Assembly: GCA_004211235.1 (NCBI GenBank)
Contig: SEEY01000335.1
Span: 1-7,794, forward strand
Origin: Rubrivivax sp.
GTDB taxonomy: Bacteria > Pseudomonadota > Gammaproteobacteria > Burkholderiales > Burkholderiaceae
DNA length: 7,794 nucleotides
Reading direction: 5' to 3'
A program made the position numbers and the translations under genes. The notes beneath the pieces are model-generated. The model was not told the origin of the DNA. It made no database searches and saw only the letters and a program-made list of their open reading frames with translations. Below are positions 7,037 through 7,794 of the stretch, piece by piece. The number at the start of each line of letters is the position of its first letter. Within the stretch, counting starts at the first letter, position 1.

Positions 7037-7144
7037 GCCTGAATCTCCATCGCCATCAACAACAAAACGGGAAGAATACGAGATGCCGCCCCGCCTCGCG
7101 CGCCGGGCGAGTTGAAACCTTTGTCACCGTCGGAGCACACACGA
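7037..7144. promoter_or_regulatory. Divergent intergenic region between argC and the SDR gene
   Basis: These 108 bases should hold the promoters of both genes. Towards argC there is a GGAG ribosome site (7048-7045) and a possible -10 element TATTCT (7078-7073), but no convincing -35 at the right spacing. Towards the SDR gene a GGAG (7132-7135) lies nine bases before the ATG. A TTGAAA at 7112-7117 could be a -35, but no -10 falls inside the gap. The placing of promoters is weak. Confidence 0.35.
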
Positions 7145-7794
7145 ATGAAACCCCTCCAGGATCGCTGGGCACTGGTCACCGGCGCCAGCCGGGGCATCGG
7201 CCAGCAAGTGGCCCAGGCACTTGCCGCCGAGGGCTGCCGCCTCATCCTGCACAGCCGCACGACGGCAGCGACCGACGCGCTCGCCGCCCGCCTGCGTGCG
7301 CAGGGCACGACGGTGCACGCCGTCGCCGCCGAGTTGAGCGACAGCGCCGACGTGCTGCGCCTCGCAGCAGAAGTGGACGGCCTCTGCGGCACGCTGGACA
7401 TCCTCTACAACAACGCGGCCCTGATGACGCCGTACCACGAGGACTACCTGACCACGGTGCCGGCCGAATACGAGCTGAGCTTTCGCGTCAACACCGTCGC
7501 GCCCATCCTGCTGTGCAACCACTTCCTGCCGAAGATGCTGGCGCAGGGGTGGGGCCGCATCGTCAATGTCACGTCCGGCATCAAGGACCAGCCCGAGCTG
7601 ATGGCCTACGCCGCCTCCAAGGCCGCGCTGGACAAGTTCGTCTACGACACCGCGGCCAAGCTCGCCGGCACTGGCGTGACGATGAACCTGCTCGACCCCG
7701 GCTGGCTGCGCACCGACCTCGGCGGCCCAAACGCGCCCGGCGCCGTGGAAAGCGTGCTGCCCGGCGCGCTGGTGTCGGTGCTGGCCACCGACAC
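7145..7794 (+). CDS. Short-chain dehydrogenase/reductase (SDR), 3' end outside window
   Basis: 216 codons are visible and the frame is still open at the right edge. This is a classical SDR with a Rossmann fold. The cofactor motif TGASRGIG is at 12-19, NNAA at 89-92 (a variant of the usual NNAG), and the structural Asn at 116 in RVNT. The active site is Ser144 (NVTSG) with Tyr155-x-x-x-Lys159 in YAASK. DPGWLRTDLGG follows at 184-194, the usual PG-x-x-x-T substrate-side segment. It therefore carries the full Asn-Ser-Tyr-Lys set and should be an active NAD(P)(H)-dependent oxidoreductase. Arg16 in the glycine motif and the basic HSR (36-38) after the second strand favour NADP(H), by inference. 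The substrate cannot be told from sequence; FabG-like or alcohol/ketone reductases are possible. ATG 7145 is chosen because the nucleotide-binding strand follows directly and a GGAG lies nine bases upstream. Confidence 0.92.
   Translation, partial: MKPLQDRWALVTGASRGIGQQVAQALAAEGCRLILHSRTTAATDALAARLRAQGTTVHAVAAELSDSADVLRLAAEVDGLCGTLDILYNNAALMTPYHEDYLTTVPAEYELSFRVNTVAPILLCNHFLPKMLAQGWGRIVNVTSGIKDQPELMAYAASKAALDKFVYDTAAKLAGTGVTMNLLDPGWLRTDLGGPNAPGAVESVLPGALVSVLATD

Overview
The window is very GC-rich, with G or C at almost every third codon position. It carries a type 2 argC and proteobacterial-style genes, which suggests a betaproteobacterial chromosome, probably of the Burkholderiales (Rubrivivax/Leptothrix/Roseateles-like). 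That placement is inferred from composition and protein style, not from a marker gene. No RNA gene, CRISPR array, insertion sequence, integrase or phage gene is visible, and almost all of the sequence is coding.

Layout, left to right. (1) The 3' end of an extensin-like, M15-type zinc peptidase-fold gene on the + strand. (2) After 75 bases, a 678-residue + strand gene in which a small thioredoxin-like domain (CxxC, cis-Pro) is fused to a full two-halved ArsA arsenite/antimonite ATPase. No arsR, arsD, arsB or acr3 lies in the window. (3) Six bases later, and convergent with it, the end of a minus-strand unit. Both stop codons sit in the arms of one small hairpin. (4) The minus-strand unit reads argC -> CHAT/transglutaminase-like gene -> alpha/beta hydrolase. 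The last two genes overlap by four bases (ATGA), and the CHAT gene follows argC after 47 bases. (5) Divergent from argC, a short-chain dehydrogenase/reductase (SDR) gene runs off the right edge.

The least ordinary part is the pair in region 4. The upstream gene joins a CHAT-like protease-fold domain, with an altered active-site region, to a module closely resembling the transglutaminase-like N-terminal part of DUF4011-type helicases. Here that module keeps its Cys and His and has no helicase. The downstream gene is a cytoplasmic alpha/beta hydrolase with an apparently complete Ser-Asp-His triad. As given, the upstream gene is broken by a one-base frameshift near 5165, just after the middle of the CHAT region. 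It is therefore either a decaying gene or carries a sequence error. The set-up (proteolytic-fold domains with a translationally coupled lipase-like hydrolase) recalls bacterial conflict or regulated-effector systems, but that role is inference.

The second notable item is the thioredoxin-ArsA fusion. The stand-alone metallochaperone ArsD also has a thioredoxin fold, so the fused domain may deliver or reduce metalloid for the ATPase. argC and the SDR look like ordinary housekeeping or accessory metabolism.
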